Assembly (NCBI GenBank): GCA_965267185.1
Contig: OZ253937.1
Span: forward strand, 2,914,001 to 2,978,000
Direction: 5' to 3'
Origin: G965267185 sp965267185
GTDB lineage: Bacteria > Pseudomonadota > Alphaproteobacteria > UBA6615
Length of the DNA: 64,000 nt
In this document: in pieces, positions 42,167-51,830 of the stretch
How positions within the stretch are numbered: position 1 is the first letter of the stretch
How the letters are laid out: each line of letters opens with the position of its first letter
Translations under genes and position numbers: made by a program
Notes under the pieces: generated by a model
What the model saw: only the letters and a program-made list of their open reading frames with translations
Database searches by the model: none
What the model was told of the DNA's origin: nothing

Positions 42167-43804
42167 ATGGACGGCAATACCGCTTTCGCGGCTTTGGATA
42201 TACCTGCTTTGCAACACGCTGGTACTGCCGGTAGCGAGCTGTTCACATTCGCAACGCCACAGAACGCATACGATGTACTGTCTTACGATTTGCCTCAACG
42301 CCTGTTGACGACCGTAACCGAGAACACGGATGGCGAAACACCGCTACGCGATGCGGCTCTAGCCGCATTGTTCGATATTTATTTGGATTTATTGCGGTTT
42401 GGACGAACGTTGACTGATCTTGTTCACCTTCAGATGGTCGGCCAGCAACCCAAATTTGATCCACAAACAAGCCCTATCTCGTCCTATCTCGTCGATCCCG
42501 ATTCAACTGCTGTGCGTGAAATTAGCGACATATTCCCGCAAGGGCACGGGGCATTCGCGCGGCCACAGTCCCTAAAGAACAAACTACGAATGCTAAAGCG
42601 TAACGTGTTGATGAGAGCAAGGCCGCGACAGGGTCGGCACGATGTTCTAGCCCATGGGGGACTAATCGATCAGTATTTATTGGCGACCGCAACGCGAACT
42701 GTAGATGTAAACCCATATCTATTTGCATGGCCTCAATTGGGGAAACCAATCGCCGAGATCGCGGATTTGGCGGACATACTTTCTTGCGAATTTGACCGGC
42801 AATTAGAGTCCTACGCCTCTAACCTGCCAGCCGTTGGCGCAAAAGTTTCCACGGCTGCTCGCGTGTTCATCGCCGCTTGGCTCAATCAAAGTTGGAGCAA
42901 CTTGGATTATCTTGCGCACAGCTCTCTAGGGCGCAACGTTGGCAGCGCGCTCATTGGGGGGGCGCCCAAAATGCCGGGGCGATTGCTTGGCCGTTTTTAC
43001 CAACAGGCCGGTTTAACTGTTATAAGGTGCGCACACGGTGGAGAGCGCGCGTTTTACGACGACTTTCATTGGAGTCTATCGGAGCTGCCCTTCTGCGACA
43101 GCTATATTACCCACGGTAAAGGAGAGGCTGATGCAATCGTTCAGCGGCACACCACCAACAGAATGATCCGCGTCCACAAAAAACCGCCAACCTGCATTGG
43201 ACTGGGATCGGCACGCCACCAAGCGATACACAACCGGGCCCGCGAATCACGACGCAATAGGTCGGCACAAAACGGCAAGTCTCGCGTAATGGTTTTGGCA
43301 AGCTCATTCCTCGGAGAGGGCGCCGCCCACGTGCCAGCCATTAAACCAACTGACGTTCATCTCGCTGACTTGCAGATTTGGCTAATGCGAGAATTGCGCG
43401 CAACTGGGCACGAAGTTCTATTTAAACCGCATCCCAAAACCATGATCGACGCGCCCGATCTTTTCACGGGTGTTTACGACGAGTTGATAACTGGCGTTTT
43501 CGACGCCACGGCCAACGATGTTGATGTCTACATGTTCGACTATGCAGGTTCGGCGTTCTTCGATGCGTTAGCGTCGGCTTGCGGAGTTGTGCTAGTTGAC
43601 ACCGGCGTCCGGCCATTCGATGCAAATACCTTAAACGAGTTACGGGCGCGATGTGAAATCGTTGCCGCCCCCGCCGACGAAAAGAATCGTTTCCGCCCAG
43701 ACACCATAGCACTTACCGAGGCTGTTTACCGGGCCACACAAGTAACAGAATGCTCCGAGCAGTTCGCTCGCCGTTTCTTCTACGCTCCTACCGATTCAAA
43801 TTGA
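42167..43804 (+). CDS. Unknown GT-B-like protein
   Basis: A 545-residue protein that I do not recognise. RCAHGGERAFYDDFHWSL near residue 286, YITHGKGEAD near 314 and VLFKPHPKTMI near 421 recall the C-terminal half of GT-B or capsule-type transferases. VYMFDYAGSAFFDALASACG near 449 could be a donor-site loop. Residues 1-150 are without motif. By eye the DNA is lower in GC than its neighbours, so it may be a recent addition. A glycosyltransferase is my best guess. Confidence 0.5.
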   Translation: MDGNTAFAALDIPALQHAGTAGSELFTFATPQNAYDVLSYDLPQRLLTTVTENTDGETPLRDAALAALFDIYLDLLRFGRTLTDLVHLQMVGQQPKFDPQTSPISSYLVDPDSTAVREISDIFPQGHGAFARPQSLKNKLRMLKRNVLMRARPRQGRHDVLAHGGLIDQYLLATATRTVDVNPYLFAWPQLGKPIAEIADLADILSCEFDRQLESYASNLPAVGAKVSTAARVFIAAWLNQSWSNLDYLAHSSLGRNVGSALIGGAPKMPGRLLGRFYQQAGLTVIRCAHGGERAFYDDFHWSLSELPFCDSYITHGKGEADAIVQRHTTNRMIRVHKKPPTCIGLGSARHQAIHNRARESRRNRSAQNGKSRVMVLASSFLGEGAAHVPAIKPTDVHLADLQIWLMRELRATGHEVLFKPHPKTMIDAPDLFTGVYDELITGVFDATANDVDVYMFDYAGSAFFDALASACGVVLVDTGVRPFDANTLNELRARCEIVAAPADEKNRFRPDTIALTEAVYRATQVTECSEQFARRFFYAPTDSN

Positions 43805-43862
43805 TGCAATTGGCCGGAAAGCGAAATATACACCCGTGCCGCGAGTGGAGCGTTCCTTAACA

Positions 43863-44693
43863 ATGCATCGTGTGCCAGCTGATAAGTACTCGTTAATCCG
43901 TTTAGCGCATGCGCTTGCAAAGTATCGAGTCCTCAACGCCCAACCTAGCAACACTCAAGGGCACCGGATTTTGATCGCTTGCGCTCCCAAAACCGGGTCG
44001 ACCTACCTCACGACGTTGTTCGCCCTGTTGCCCAAATTCTCACGCGTGATCCTCAATACTGTAGGCGGCCGTCAGGAAGAGGAACTACGTCAAGAACGAT
44101 TGCTGGCCTTTCATCATCTCAATTACGTGGCAAAAAACCACATTATGTGTTCGGCCCACAGAGCCGCCTTGATCGAACGCTACGGACTTAAAACAATTGT
44201 TATTACCCGCTCCCTAGCGGACTCGATTGTTAGCTATCGTGACCACTTAGCAGACACCTCCAGTCCTCTGCAGGTGATCGAAGCGCCGAGCGGTTTCCAA
44301 GACATGCCAAAAACCGAACAGTACAACTGCTTAATCGACTTGGCAGCACCTTGGTACATCAATTTCGTCGCATCATGGCTGAATTTTGCTCCAACACTCA
44401 ATTCGGTTTTTGTGCACTACGAGAGTTTGATTCAAGACCCCGCAGGTACAATTCGCGATGCCACGGACAAGCTTGGAATAACGATGACATTGGCATCGAT
44501 AGAAGAAGCGGTGGAGACGGCGTCTTTGCGCGACACCCGCAAAAACGTGGGAATTGCAGGCAGAGGGACGACAGAATTGACCACCGACCAGCGGGCACGC
44601 CTGACGGAGATGCTAAGCTATCACGGCGAGAGACTGTTGCCCTACCTAGGTGATGACTTGGGCGTGAATGAAATCCCTCAAAAGAGCTCATAG
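43863..44693 (+). CDS. Sulfotransferase-family protein
   Basis: A 276-residue protein. ACAPKTGSTYLTT near residue 41 is a 5'-phosphosulfate loop and VITRSLADSIVSYRDH near 116 is the 3'-phosphate-binding region. VHYESLIQDPAGTI near 185 is also common in the family. ATG at 43863 has GTGGAGCG about 10 bases upstream; GTG at 43836 would add nine residues. It may sulfate a sugar of the glycan with PAPS from CysNC. The DNA is relatively AT-rich here. Confidence 0.78.
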   Translation: MHRVPADKYSLIRLAHALAKYRVLNAQPSNTQGHRILIACAPKTGSTYLTTLFALLPKFSRVILNTVGGRQEEELRQERLLAFHHLNYVAKNHIMCSAHRAALIERYGLKTIVITRSLADSIVSYRDHLADTSSPLQVIEAPSGFQDMPKTEQYNCLIDLAAPWYINFVASWLNFAPTLNSVFVHYESLIQDPAGTIRDATDKLGITMTLASIEEAVETASLRDTRKNVGIAGRGTTELTTDQRARLTEMLSYHGERLLPYLGDDLGVNEIPQKSS

Positions 44694-44719
44694 CAAACAG
44701 TCAAGCTCTCATAAAATCA

Positions 44720-46378
44720 TTGGAAACAGCTGCAACAAACCAGATCGAACCGTCGGTTCAACCAACGGTCCTAGGATCAAAACGACTCCCCTGGAAAGAA
44801 CAGTCCGTCGCAGGATTGAGCGCTTGGTTTGCTGGAGACGAAGCCGCAGTTCATGCCGTGGTTGAAGCATGGGCGCGCTCTTCCTCGCTTGAGGATGCTG
44901 CTGAGACGGCGAGAAAGCAAACCGAGCTGTTTGCTGCGATCATTAAATCTGCCAGCGGTGTGTTGGCGATAACTGACCATTGTCGAAGCTTTCCCGTATT
45001 TTATGTTGATGGCGAAACTCACTTCATTAGCGATGATCCACGCGCGGTCAGCGACGCCGCTAACCTCTCCACCATCGACCAGGAATCCGTGCGCGAGGCG
45101 GCGATGGCCGGTTTCGTGACCGGCACAGCGACCCTCATCGAAGGCTTGCACCAGCTCACACCCGGCACCGTCCTGCTGATACCCCATGACGGCGCGGCAC
45201 CGGTGAGTCGGCGCAGCGTTACCTATACACCCGGGCGCGCCACCAGAACGGCCACGACCGATTTGGCCGCCCGGCTCGAGAACGTGATCGATGCCGCGAT
45301 CGACCGTGTCATCGTCACAGCCGATGGCTCACCGGTCTGGGTGCCCCTCAGCGGCGGACTCGATTCGCGACTTGTGCTGGCGAAACTGCAGGCACGAGGC
45401 TGCACCAACCTACACTGCTTTTCCTATGGCCCACGCGGTAATGCGGATGCCATGGTCGCGCGGGCTGTCGCCAAACGTCTTGATGTTCCGTGGCATTTCG
45501 TTGCCATATCCGGTGGGGAGATGCGGCAATTTTTTGCCAGCCAAACGCGCCGCGACTATTGGAGTTTCGCTGACGGCCTGTCTTCCGTGCCCAACAATCA
45601 GGATCTCCTGCCCGTTATTCGGCTGCGTGAGTCCGGTGTCATTACCGACGACGCGGTCATCGTAAACGGTCAGACCGGTGACTTTATTAGCGGTGGCCAC
45701 ATCCCGGAAACTCTGTTTGATGACCCTCACACGGTAGGCACACTCCTCGATGCGATCGTGGCCCAGCATTATTCGCTTTGGAATTCACTGTTAACGCCAA
45801 GCAACATCGCCGCCGCGATTCAGCGTATCCGTGCCGTCCTCGATCTCGAGGCCCACAGCGATACGCCGCTCGAGCCCGAAGCGGCGATCGCCTTGTGGGA
45901 ACGGTTCGAACACGATAGCCGGCAGGCCAATTACATCGTGAACGGCCAGCGCGTTTACGACTTTCTGGGCCTCCGCTGGGCACTTCCGCTATGGGACGGC
46001 GACGTTGTCGCTTTCTGGCGCGACGTGCCCGCCGCATCAAAACGCAATCAACACCTCTACCGCGAAACCTGGAAATCCTGGGACCACAAAGGCGTGTTCT
46101 CCATGCCGACACGGCCAGTAACCGCATGGAGCCGGCCCTTGTCGGCGGTAATCGTGCCGCTATCGATTGCGGCACGCTTGCTCGGGGGGCGGAATCGCCG
46201 CGACCGCTGGATGACTTACGCCCGTTACCTCGACCGGTTCGGCAGCCATTACCAGGCGTTCGGCTGGCGCACCTTCGCCGGCCACGCACCCGATGCCCGC
46301 AACCCGGTCTCCTACTACACCCGCGCGTGGATCGACGAGCTCGGTATGCCCTGGCCAGACGAGCAAGGCTCGCCATGA
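44720..46378 (+). CDS. Asparagine synthase-like protein without the glutaminase cysteine
   Basis: A 552-residue protein. The synthetase domain is clear: VPLSGGLDSRLVLAK near residue 212 and VNGQTGDFISGGH near 316. The N-terminus does not start MCG; a shortened Ntn-like region (FAAIIKSASGVLAITDHCRSFPVF) lacks the catalytic Cys2. It may use free ammonia, take it from another glutaminase, or activate a carboxylate for another nucleophile. TTG start at 44720. Its stop overlaps the ATG of the next glycosyltransferase. Confidence 0.8.
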   Translation: METAATNQIEPSVQPTVLGSKRLPWKEQSVAGLSAWFAGDEAAVHAVVEAWARSSSLEDAAETARKQTELFAAIIKSASGVLAITDHCRSFPVFYVDGETHFISDDPRAVSDAANLSTIDQESVREAAMAGFVTGTATLIEGLHQLTPGTVLLIPHDGAAPVSRRSVTYTPGRATRTATTDLAARLENVIDAAIDRVIVTADGSPVWVPLSGGLDSRLVLAKLQARGCTNLHCFSYGPRGNADAMVARAVAKRLDVPWHFVAISGGEMRQFFASQTRRDYWSFADGLSSVPNNQDLLPVIRLRESGVITDDAVIVNGQTGDFISGGHIPETLFDDPHTVGTLLDAIVAQHYSLWNSLLTPSNIAAAIQRIRAVLDLEAHSDTPLEPEAAIALWERFEHDSRQANYIVNGQRVYDFLGLRWALPLWDGDVVAFWRDVPAASKRNQHLYRETWKSWDHKGVFSMPTRPVTAWSRPLSAVIVPLSIAARLLGGRNRRDRWMTYARYLDRFGSHYQAFGWRTFAGHAPDARNPVSYYTRAWIDELGMPWPDEQGSP

Positions 46379-47646
46379 AGATGCTCTATCTCTGCCGGGT
46401 CTTTACTGGACTCGAATCCTCGCTCGGCGACGGCAAATGGGCCCCCACCGGGGTTCCGACTATCTACAAGGTAATGGAGGGTCTGGCTGCCGGGCCCCAC
46501 GATGTGACCTTTGTACTAGCCGCGCGCGGTATCGGATCCGATTACGACACCGCCTGGCAAGCACGCGATGACCGCGATGTAGAGCTCGAAGGTTTTCCCA
46601 AGGCCCTTCATGTTCTTGCTGGTGAGAAACGGTATCCGGCTTGGTTCGGTCGGCTACGGGGGCCGCTCACGACGTGGCGGCACGTGCGCGAAGTGCGGCG
46701 GCTTTATCGGAGTCTGCAGCCCGACCTCGTCTATGTCGATCGGGCACATACGCTCGCCGGGGCGATTCTCGCCCGCCGCGATGGCGCCCGCGTGGTGCTG
46801 CGGGCGATGGGTGTCTATCCGTCCATGTGGGACATTCTCGCCGGCCAACGCCTGATGCAACGCCTTGAGCGTTGGGCTTTTCGCGCGCCGTTTGCGCAAG
46901 CGATCTGCACTCAGGACGGCAGCGGCGGCGAATACTGGATGGAACAGGCACTCGACCCCCAGGTACCCCGCAGACTCATGATGAACGGCATCGAGCACTT
47001 GCCGGTGGCACCTCATCCCGACCCGCGTCTGGCAGAGATTCCGTCCGACCGGACCGTTGTTCTGTTCGTCGGAAGGCTCGAGAGCAACAAGGGCGCCGAA
47101 CCCTTCGTCGAGGCCATCCTCGCGCTGCCAGCATCGCATCGCGACCGGATACACGCCGTCATCGTCGGGACCGGCAATCAAAAAAAACAGCTAGCGGCGA
47201 TGGTGCAAGGCGCCGACGCGGACGATCGGATCACGTTCATCGACCGCTTACCCCACGCGCAGATCCGCGAAGCGCATCGCCGCGCGGACATATATGTTTC
47301 ACTCAACCGGCTAGGCCAGCTGTCGAATGCCAATCTGGAGGTCATGTCCGGCGGTCATTGTATGATCATCCCCGGCCCCCGCCCGGCGCAAAAAATCGAT
47401 CTCGGTACCAGCGATCTGATACCCGATGACGCGGTCGTCCGTATCCCAACCGACGACAGGGAGGTTCCTGCCCTCGTCGACGCTATCGTCGCGCTGGCCG
47501 ATGACCCTGATCGCCGATACCGTCTTGCCGAAAACCTGAAGGCGGCTGCAGCCAAGTTTATTCCCAGCTGGAACGACCGGGTTAGCGAGGAGCTCAAACT
47601 TCTCGAAAGCATCGCAGGTCTACCAAAAGAGCGGGCGGCAGCCTGA
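46375..47646 (+). CDS. Glycosyltransferase family 4 protein
   Basis: A 423-residue GT-B protein. VVLFVGRLESNKGAEPFVEA near residue 225 and ADIYVSLNRLGQLSNANLEVMSGG near 302 are in the places of the GT4 sugar-nucleotide and acidic-motif regions, though the usual EGFG-type motif is replaced by NANLEVM. N-terminal region includes DLVYVDRAHTLAGAILA. Donor and acceptor unknown. Translationally coupled to the previous gene by an ATGA overlap. Confidence 0.83.
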   Translation: MKMLYLCRVFTGLESSLGDGKWAPTGVPTIYKVMEGLAAGPHDVTFVLAARGIGSDYDTAWQARDDRDVELEGFPKALHVLAGEKRYPAWFGRLRGPLTTWRHVREVRRLYRSLQPDLVYVDRAHTLAGAILARRDGARVVLRAMGVYPSMWDILAGQRLMQRLERWAFRAPFAQAICTQDGSGGEYWMEQALDPQVPRRLMMNGIEHLPVAPHPDPRLAEIPSDRTVVLFVGRLESNKGAEPFVEAILALPASHRDRIHAVIVGTGNQKKQLAAMVQGADADDRITFIDRLPHAQIREAHRRADIYVSLNRLGQLSNANLEVMSGGHCMIIPGPRPAQKIDLGTSDLIPDDAVVRIPTDDREVPALVDAIVALADDPDRRYRLAENLKAAAAKFIPSWNDRVSEELKLLESIAGLPKERAAA

Positions 47647-47653
47647 ACAATCG

Positions 47654-48889
47654 ATGTCCGACCGCCTTACAGTCGGTATGCCAATATCGAGCTTCCTGCC
47701 AAATCTGGGAGGTGCGGAGGTTGGTCTCCACAACATCGCCACGCGGCTTCTCGCCCGCGGGCACCGTCCTGTCGTCGTTACCCAGACACCCCACTATAGG
47801 GCCTTACGAGCGGCGGGCTGGGTGCTGCCGTACACCGTCGAGGCATTTCCGCCGAAAGTGTGGGGCATTCTTCGGCACGCGCCGCCGATTGGATTCCGAA
47901 TTCTCGATAGCGCCTTCGCGCGCATCGACCGCCGCGAAAATATCGATGTATGGCACGGCACCATCGGCTATCCGATCGGTGTCGCGCTAACTCACTACGC
48001 CGCCGCGCAAGGCAAACCTCATCTTGTGCGCTGCGCGGGTGAAGATATCCAGCGCGACCCCGACATCGGCTACGGCATGCGTCTCAATCCGAAGATCGAT
48101 GCCCAGATATCCCGCTGGCTCCCCCACGCCGACCGGTTGATCGCAATTACGGAAAGCGTTGCCGAAGAATACCGAAGCCTCGGCATTCCAGAAGCAAAAA
48201 TTGCTCATATCCCGAATGGCGTCGACTTGGAGCGCTTCGCGGTGGAGCCGGACCGCGCGCAGGTGCGGAGCTCCCATGGAATTTCCCCAGAAACATTCCT
48301 GTTTGTTTGCGTCGGCCGCAACCACGCCAAGAAGAACTATGGCGACTTGCTCAAAGCGGTGTCGAAACTTCCACCGAATGCCGGTTCGCTCGCTCTGGTC
48401 GGAGCCGACGTTGGGTCCCTGGCCAATTTGGTTCGCGACCTCGGCATCGCCGATAGAGTGCATCTGATCGAGAAACTATCCAGCGAAAAGTCGGCCAAAA
48501 ACCAAGCGGCATTACCGTCCGACGAGCTCATTGCGCTCTATCGCAGTGCTGATGCTTTTGTTTTCCCGTCGCGCCTGGAGACATTCGGTATCGCTCTCGT
48601 CGAAGCTATGGCCGCCGGCCTCCCCATCATCACAACCGATGCGCCCGGCTGCCGTGATGTCGTACGCCGGGATCGCGATGGCCTCACTGTCGCAGTCGGC
48701 GACGTCGAGGGCTTCTCAGACGCGATGCAACGCGTGCACGGCGACGCAGCCCTACGCGCAGATCTTTCCGCAGCCGCCCGTGTTCGAGCCGCTGAGTTCT
48801 CCTGGGACACCATTACGGACTCATATTTAGCGCTTTACCGGGAACTCATCGCGGCCCGTGCCGCAACGCAGCGGGCGGCGGCTGAATAA
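47654..48889 (+). CDS. Glycosyltransferase family 4 protein
   Basis: A 411-residue GT4. PISSFLPNLGGAEVGLHNIA near residue 10 is the acceptor-side glycine loop, FVCVGRNHAKKNYGDLLKAV near 215 the phosphate loop, and VFPSRLETFGIALVEAMAAGLPII near 302 the acidic E-x7-E donor motif. This is a well-formed GT4 retaining transferase. Seven bases separate it from the previous gene. It precedes an asparagine-synthase-type gene by two bases. Confidence 0.9.
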   Translation: MSDRLTVGMPISSFLPNLGGAEVGLHNIATRLLARGHRPVVVTQTPHYRALRAAGWVLPYTVEAFPPKVWGILRHAPPIGFRILDSAFARIDRRENIDVWHGTIGYPIGVALTHYAAAQGKPHLVRCAGEDIQRDPDIGYGMRLNPKIDAQISRWLPHADRLIAITESVAEEYRSLGIPEAKIAHIPNGVDLERFAVEPDRAQVRSSHGISPETFLFVCVGRNHAKKNYGDLLKAVSKLPPNAGSLALVGADVGSLANLVRDLGIADRVHLIEKLSSEKSAKNQAALPSDELIALYRSADAFVFPSRLETFGIALVEAMAAGLPIITTDAPGCRDVVRRDRDGLTVAVGDVEGFSDAMQRVHGDAALRADLSAAARVRAAEFSWDTITDSYLALYRELIAARAATQRAAAE

Positions 48890-48891
48890 TC

Positions 48892-50745
48892 ATGTGTGGC
48901 TTCGCTGCGTTATTCGAGCCTGGGCGGATATTCGCCCCGGAATTGCTGTCCGCCATCGATGCCGATTTGTTTCACCGGGGGCCCGATTCTGGTGGAGAAA
49001 TGAACGAGCCAGGACTCGCATTGGTGTTTCGCCGCCTCTCGATTCTCGACACGCGCAGTGACGCCGATCAGCCGATGTCCGACGAAAACGGGCGTTACAC
49101 CCTCGTCTACAACGGCGAGATATACAATTTCCGCACTCTACGCGCGGACCTTGAGGCCAAGGGGCATCTGTTCCGCACTCGCGGGGACACGGAAGTATTA
49201 TTGCGCGGATTCATCGAGTGGGGCGACGGCGTGCTCGACCGGCTGGAAGGCATGTATGCCTTCGTGATCGTCGATCACAAGAGTGGCGTCGCCACCGCCG
49301 CGCGAGACCCCTTTGGCATCAAGCCACTATATCTGATGCGGCAAGGACTGCTTACCGCCTTCGCCAGTGAGATGAAGCCTCTGAGGCGGCTCGGCGATAC
49401 AGCGCCGGATCCGGTTGCCATGGCTGAGCTGCTTATGTTCCGGTTCGCCGCCGGCCGATTGAGCAATCTAACCGGCATCGAACGCGTGCCAGGGGGAACC
49501 GTTGTTCAAATTGGGCTCGATGGATCGGGCTACGTCGAGCGCCGGTTTTGCGACGTGCTCGATACGCTGGGCCGCCCCGAAAGCATTACGGCGAACGATG
49601 CCCTCAGCCAAATCGATGCGGCAATCCGCCGGTCGGTCCATGACCACCTGGCCAGCGACGCCGGCTATGCCGTTCAATTGTCCGGCGGTATCGATTCGAG
49701 TCTGGTAACGGCATTAGCGGCCCCCGAAACCGATCACCCTCTGCACAGCTTCGGCCTCGGTCTGGGCGACACACCGCACGATGAAAGCGCCTACCGGCAA
49801 GAAGTTGTCCAAAAAATAGGTACAGTTCATCACGAGGTTCCGGTCGACAGCCACACTTTCGCAGCGGCGTTTCCGCGGGCGGTAGAACATATGGAAGGGC
49901 CGAGTCCGCATCTGGGTTGCGTTCTGCTTATGTTGTTGTGCGATGAAATCAGACCGCACACCAAAGTGGTGCTAACGGGAGAGGGCGCCGACGAAATGTT
50001 CGGCGGATATCAGCGGTACGAAATCTGGCGTGATTTGCGAAAGTATCGGCGCTTCGCCCGTGCCGTGCCCAAACCGCTGTGGCCATGGCTCAACCGGTAC
50101 CGGGCGATCCGCATCTACGCCGACCACGATCCCGCTGTCTATGCCGCTGTGTTTAGCGACTATCTCGGCCTGTCGGATATTTTTCCGGAATTGACCATCA
50201 AACCCGGTGCGCGTGAAACGGCGGCAGCTCGATTTCACGATTTTCGCGACCGGATCTACGCCGTGGATCAAACAGCGTATCTGGAGTCGCTTCTACTCCG
50301 GCAGGATAAGATGGCGATGGCCGCATCGGTCGAGGCGCGGGTGCCCTTTACCCATTTGCCGCTGGCGCGTGTCGTAAATCGCCTGCCGCACGCTCTGCGC
50401 ACCCCCGGCGGGACGACCAAACCACTACTTAAGCAGTTCGCCGAAACTTTTTTCAGCCGCGAGTTTGTCCACCGCCGCAAGATCGGATTGACCCTGCCTC
50501 TGGCCGATTGGCTCGCCGTGCCCACGGGCCTCGGTCAATTCCTCGAGTTGCTGACGGACGCCAACGCCCGCCTCACGAGCTACGGTGATCGTAGAGGTAT
50601 CGCCGCGCTCGTCGAACGGTTCCGCAACGGCGAAGCGACTGTGGCGCGAATCCTTGTCCATCTCATCAACATGGAACTTTGGTTGCGCAGCCTCGACGTA
50701 AACGCGCTGGCACAACCAACGCCCGCCCGTGTCACTCTGCCTTGA
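48892..50745 (+). CDS. asnB: Asparagine synthase-type glutamine amidotransferase
   Basis: A 617-residue protein with MCGFAALFEPG (catalytic Cys2), HRGPDSGG near residue 30, YNGEIYNF near 78, and the PP-motif QLSGGIDSSLV near 263. GEGADEMFGGYQRY near 364 is the synthetase signature. Complete class II amidotransferase. Within a polysaccharide cluster it may amidate a uronic acid or another carboxylate. It is one of three with an intact Cys2 in the window. Overlaps the next gene's TTG. Confidence 0.88.
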   Translation: MCGFAALFEPGRIFAPELLSAIDADLFHRGPDSGGEMNEPGLALVFRRLSILDTRSDADQPMSDENGRYTLVYNGEIYNFRTLRADLEAKGHLFRTRGDTEVLLRGFIEWGDGVLDRLEGMYAFVIVDHKSGVATAARDPFGIKPLYLMRQGLLTAFASEMKPLRRLGDTAPDPVAMAELLMFRFAAGRLSNLTGIERVPGGTVVQIGLDGSGYVERRFCDVLDTLGRPESITANDALSQIDAAIRRSVHDHLASDAGYAVQLSGGIDSSLVTALAAPETDHPLHSFGLGLGDTPHDESAYRQEVVQKIGTVHHEVPVDSHTFAAAFPRAVEHMEGPSPHLGCVLLMLLCDEIRPHTKVVLTGEGADEMFGGYQRYEIWRDLRKYRRFARAVPKPLWPWLNRYRAIRIYADHDPAVYAAVFSDYLGLSDIFPELTIKPGARETAAARFHDFRDRIYAVDQTAYLESLLLRQDKMAMAASVEARVPFTHLPLARVVNRLPHALRTPGGTTKPLLKQFAETFFSREFVHRRKIGLTLPLADWLAVPTGLGQFLELLTDANARLTSYGDRRGIAALVERFRNGEATVARILVHLINMELWLRSLDVNALAQPTPARVTLP

Positions 50746-51830
50746 CCACGCGCGTTCATATTCTGTCCGACGGCTTTGTGTCGCCAAACGCGCGCGCGTT
50801 CGCATTCCCGCTGATTCGACACCGCGGCGCATTGGCGAAAGAGGGAATTTCGCTTCGGTTTTTCAGCGCGGGCACGAAAGCGCTAACCGAGTGCGATCTC
50901 CTTATCGTCGACAGCAAACACTTCCACGGGCCCCAGCGCGGGCAACCGGACTATGTTCTGAGTCGCCTCGAGACTTGGCGCTCGCGGCGCGATGCGCTTC
51001 TCTGGTTCGACACGACCGACAGCGCAGGCTGGATCTTCGACGGCGCGCTGGCCGCCGCCAAGGGCTACTACAAGAACCAGATCTTGAAAGACCGCGGTCA
51101 CTACCTGCAGCCAATGTATGGCCGACGGCTGCCGTCGGACTTCTACCACCGGAAAGCAGGCGTAAACGACGCCCAACCCGACGAGACGCCGCAGGTACGC
51201 GATGCCGATCTCCTCGACCGGTTGCACGTATCCTGGAATTCCGGCCTTGCCGACTACTCGCAGTACGGCCCGCGCCGCATGGCCTTGTATGGCCGGCTAC
51301 GCTGGAACGCGTTGCTCCGCTGGCCCAAGCGCTTCAACGACCCCGAAACATCTCGCCCCGTCGAAGTGTCTTGCCGGTTCGGCACTGGCTACGAGCGCGC
51401 GACGGTCGCGCACCAGCGCCGCGAAATTCGACGCCGGTTAGCCGACCGTCTGGCGACCGACAAGCTGGCACGCGGCCCTTACATGCATGAGCTCGCCGCA
51501 AGCAAGATTGTCATTTCTCCCTTCGGACTTGGTGAAATTACGCTGAAGGATTTCGAAGTTTTTTTGTCGGGGGCCGCGTTGATGAAACCCGATATGTCAC
51601 ACATGGAGACATGGCCGGATCTCTACGAGGATGGCCAAACCATCATCACGTTCCGGTGGGACCTGGAAGATCTCGAATCGAAGATCGAGGAATTCGTGGC
51701 GCAAGCCGATCGCGCTTGCGAAATTGCGCACTCTGGCCAAACCCGCTACCGGCAATATGTGAACGACGATACCGGCCAAACACTGTTCTGCCGCCGGTTC
51801 GCCGGCATCGTCGAGCGGGAACTCGCATGA
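50742..51830 (+). CDS. Glycosyltransferase-like protein (CgeB/GT1-like C-terminus)
   Basis: A 362-residue protein. Its C-terminal portion (SKIVISPFGLGEITLKDFEVFLSGAALMKP near residue 252, MSHMETWPDLYEDGQTIITF near 285) resembles the glycosyltransferase family 1-like domain seen in CgeB-type proteins. N-terminal region HILSDGFVSPNARAFAFPL is unfamiliar. TTG start is inferred from the overlap with the upstream stop. A glycosyltransferase role is likely but not certain. Confidence 0.6.
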   Translation: MTTRVHILSDGFVSPNARAFAFPLIRHRGALAKEGISLRFFSAGTKALTECDLLIVDSKHFHGPQRGQPDYVLSRLETWRSRRDALLWFDTTDSAGWIFDGALAAAKGYYKNQILKDRGHYLQPMYGRRLPSDFYHRKAGVNDAQPDETPQVRDADLLDRLHVSWNSGLADYSQYGPRRMALYGRLRWNALLRWPKRFNDPETSRPVEVSCRFGTGYERATVAHQRREIRRRLADRLATDKLARGPYMHELAASKIVISPFGLGEITLKDFEVFLSGAALMKPDMSHMETWPDLYEDGQTIITFRWDLEDLESKIEEFVAQADRACEIAHSGQTRYRQYVNDDTGQTLFCRRFAGIVERELA

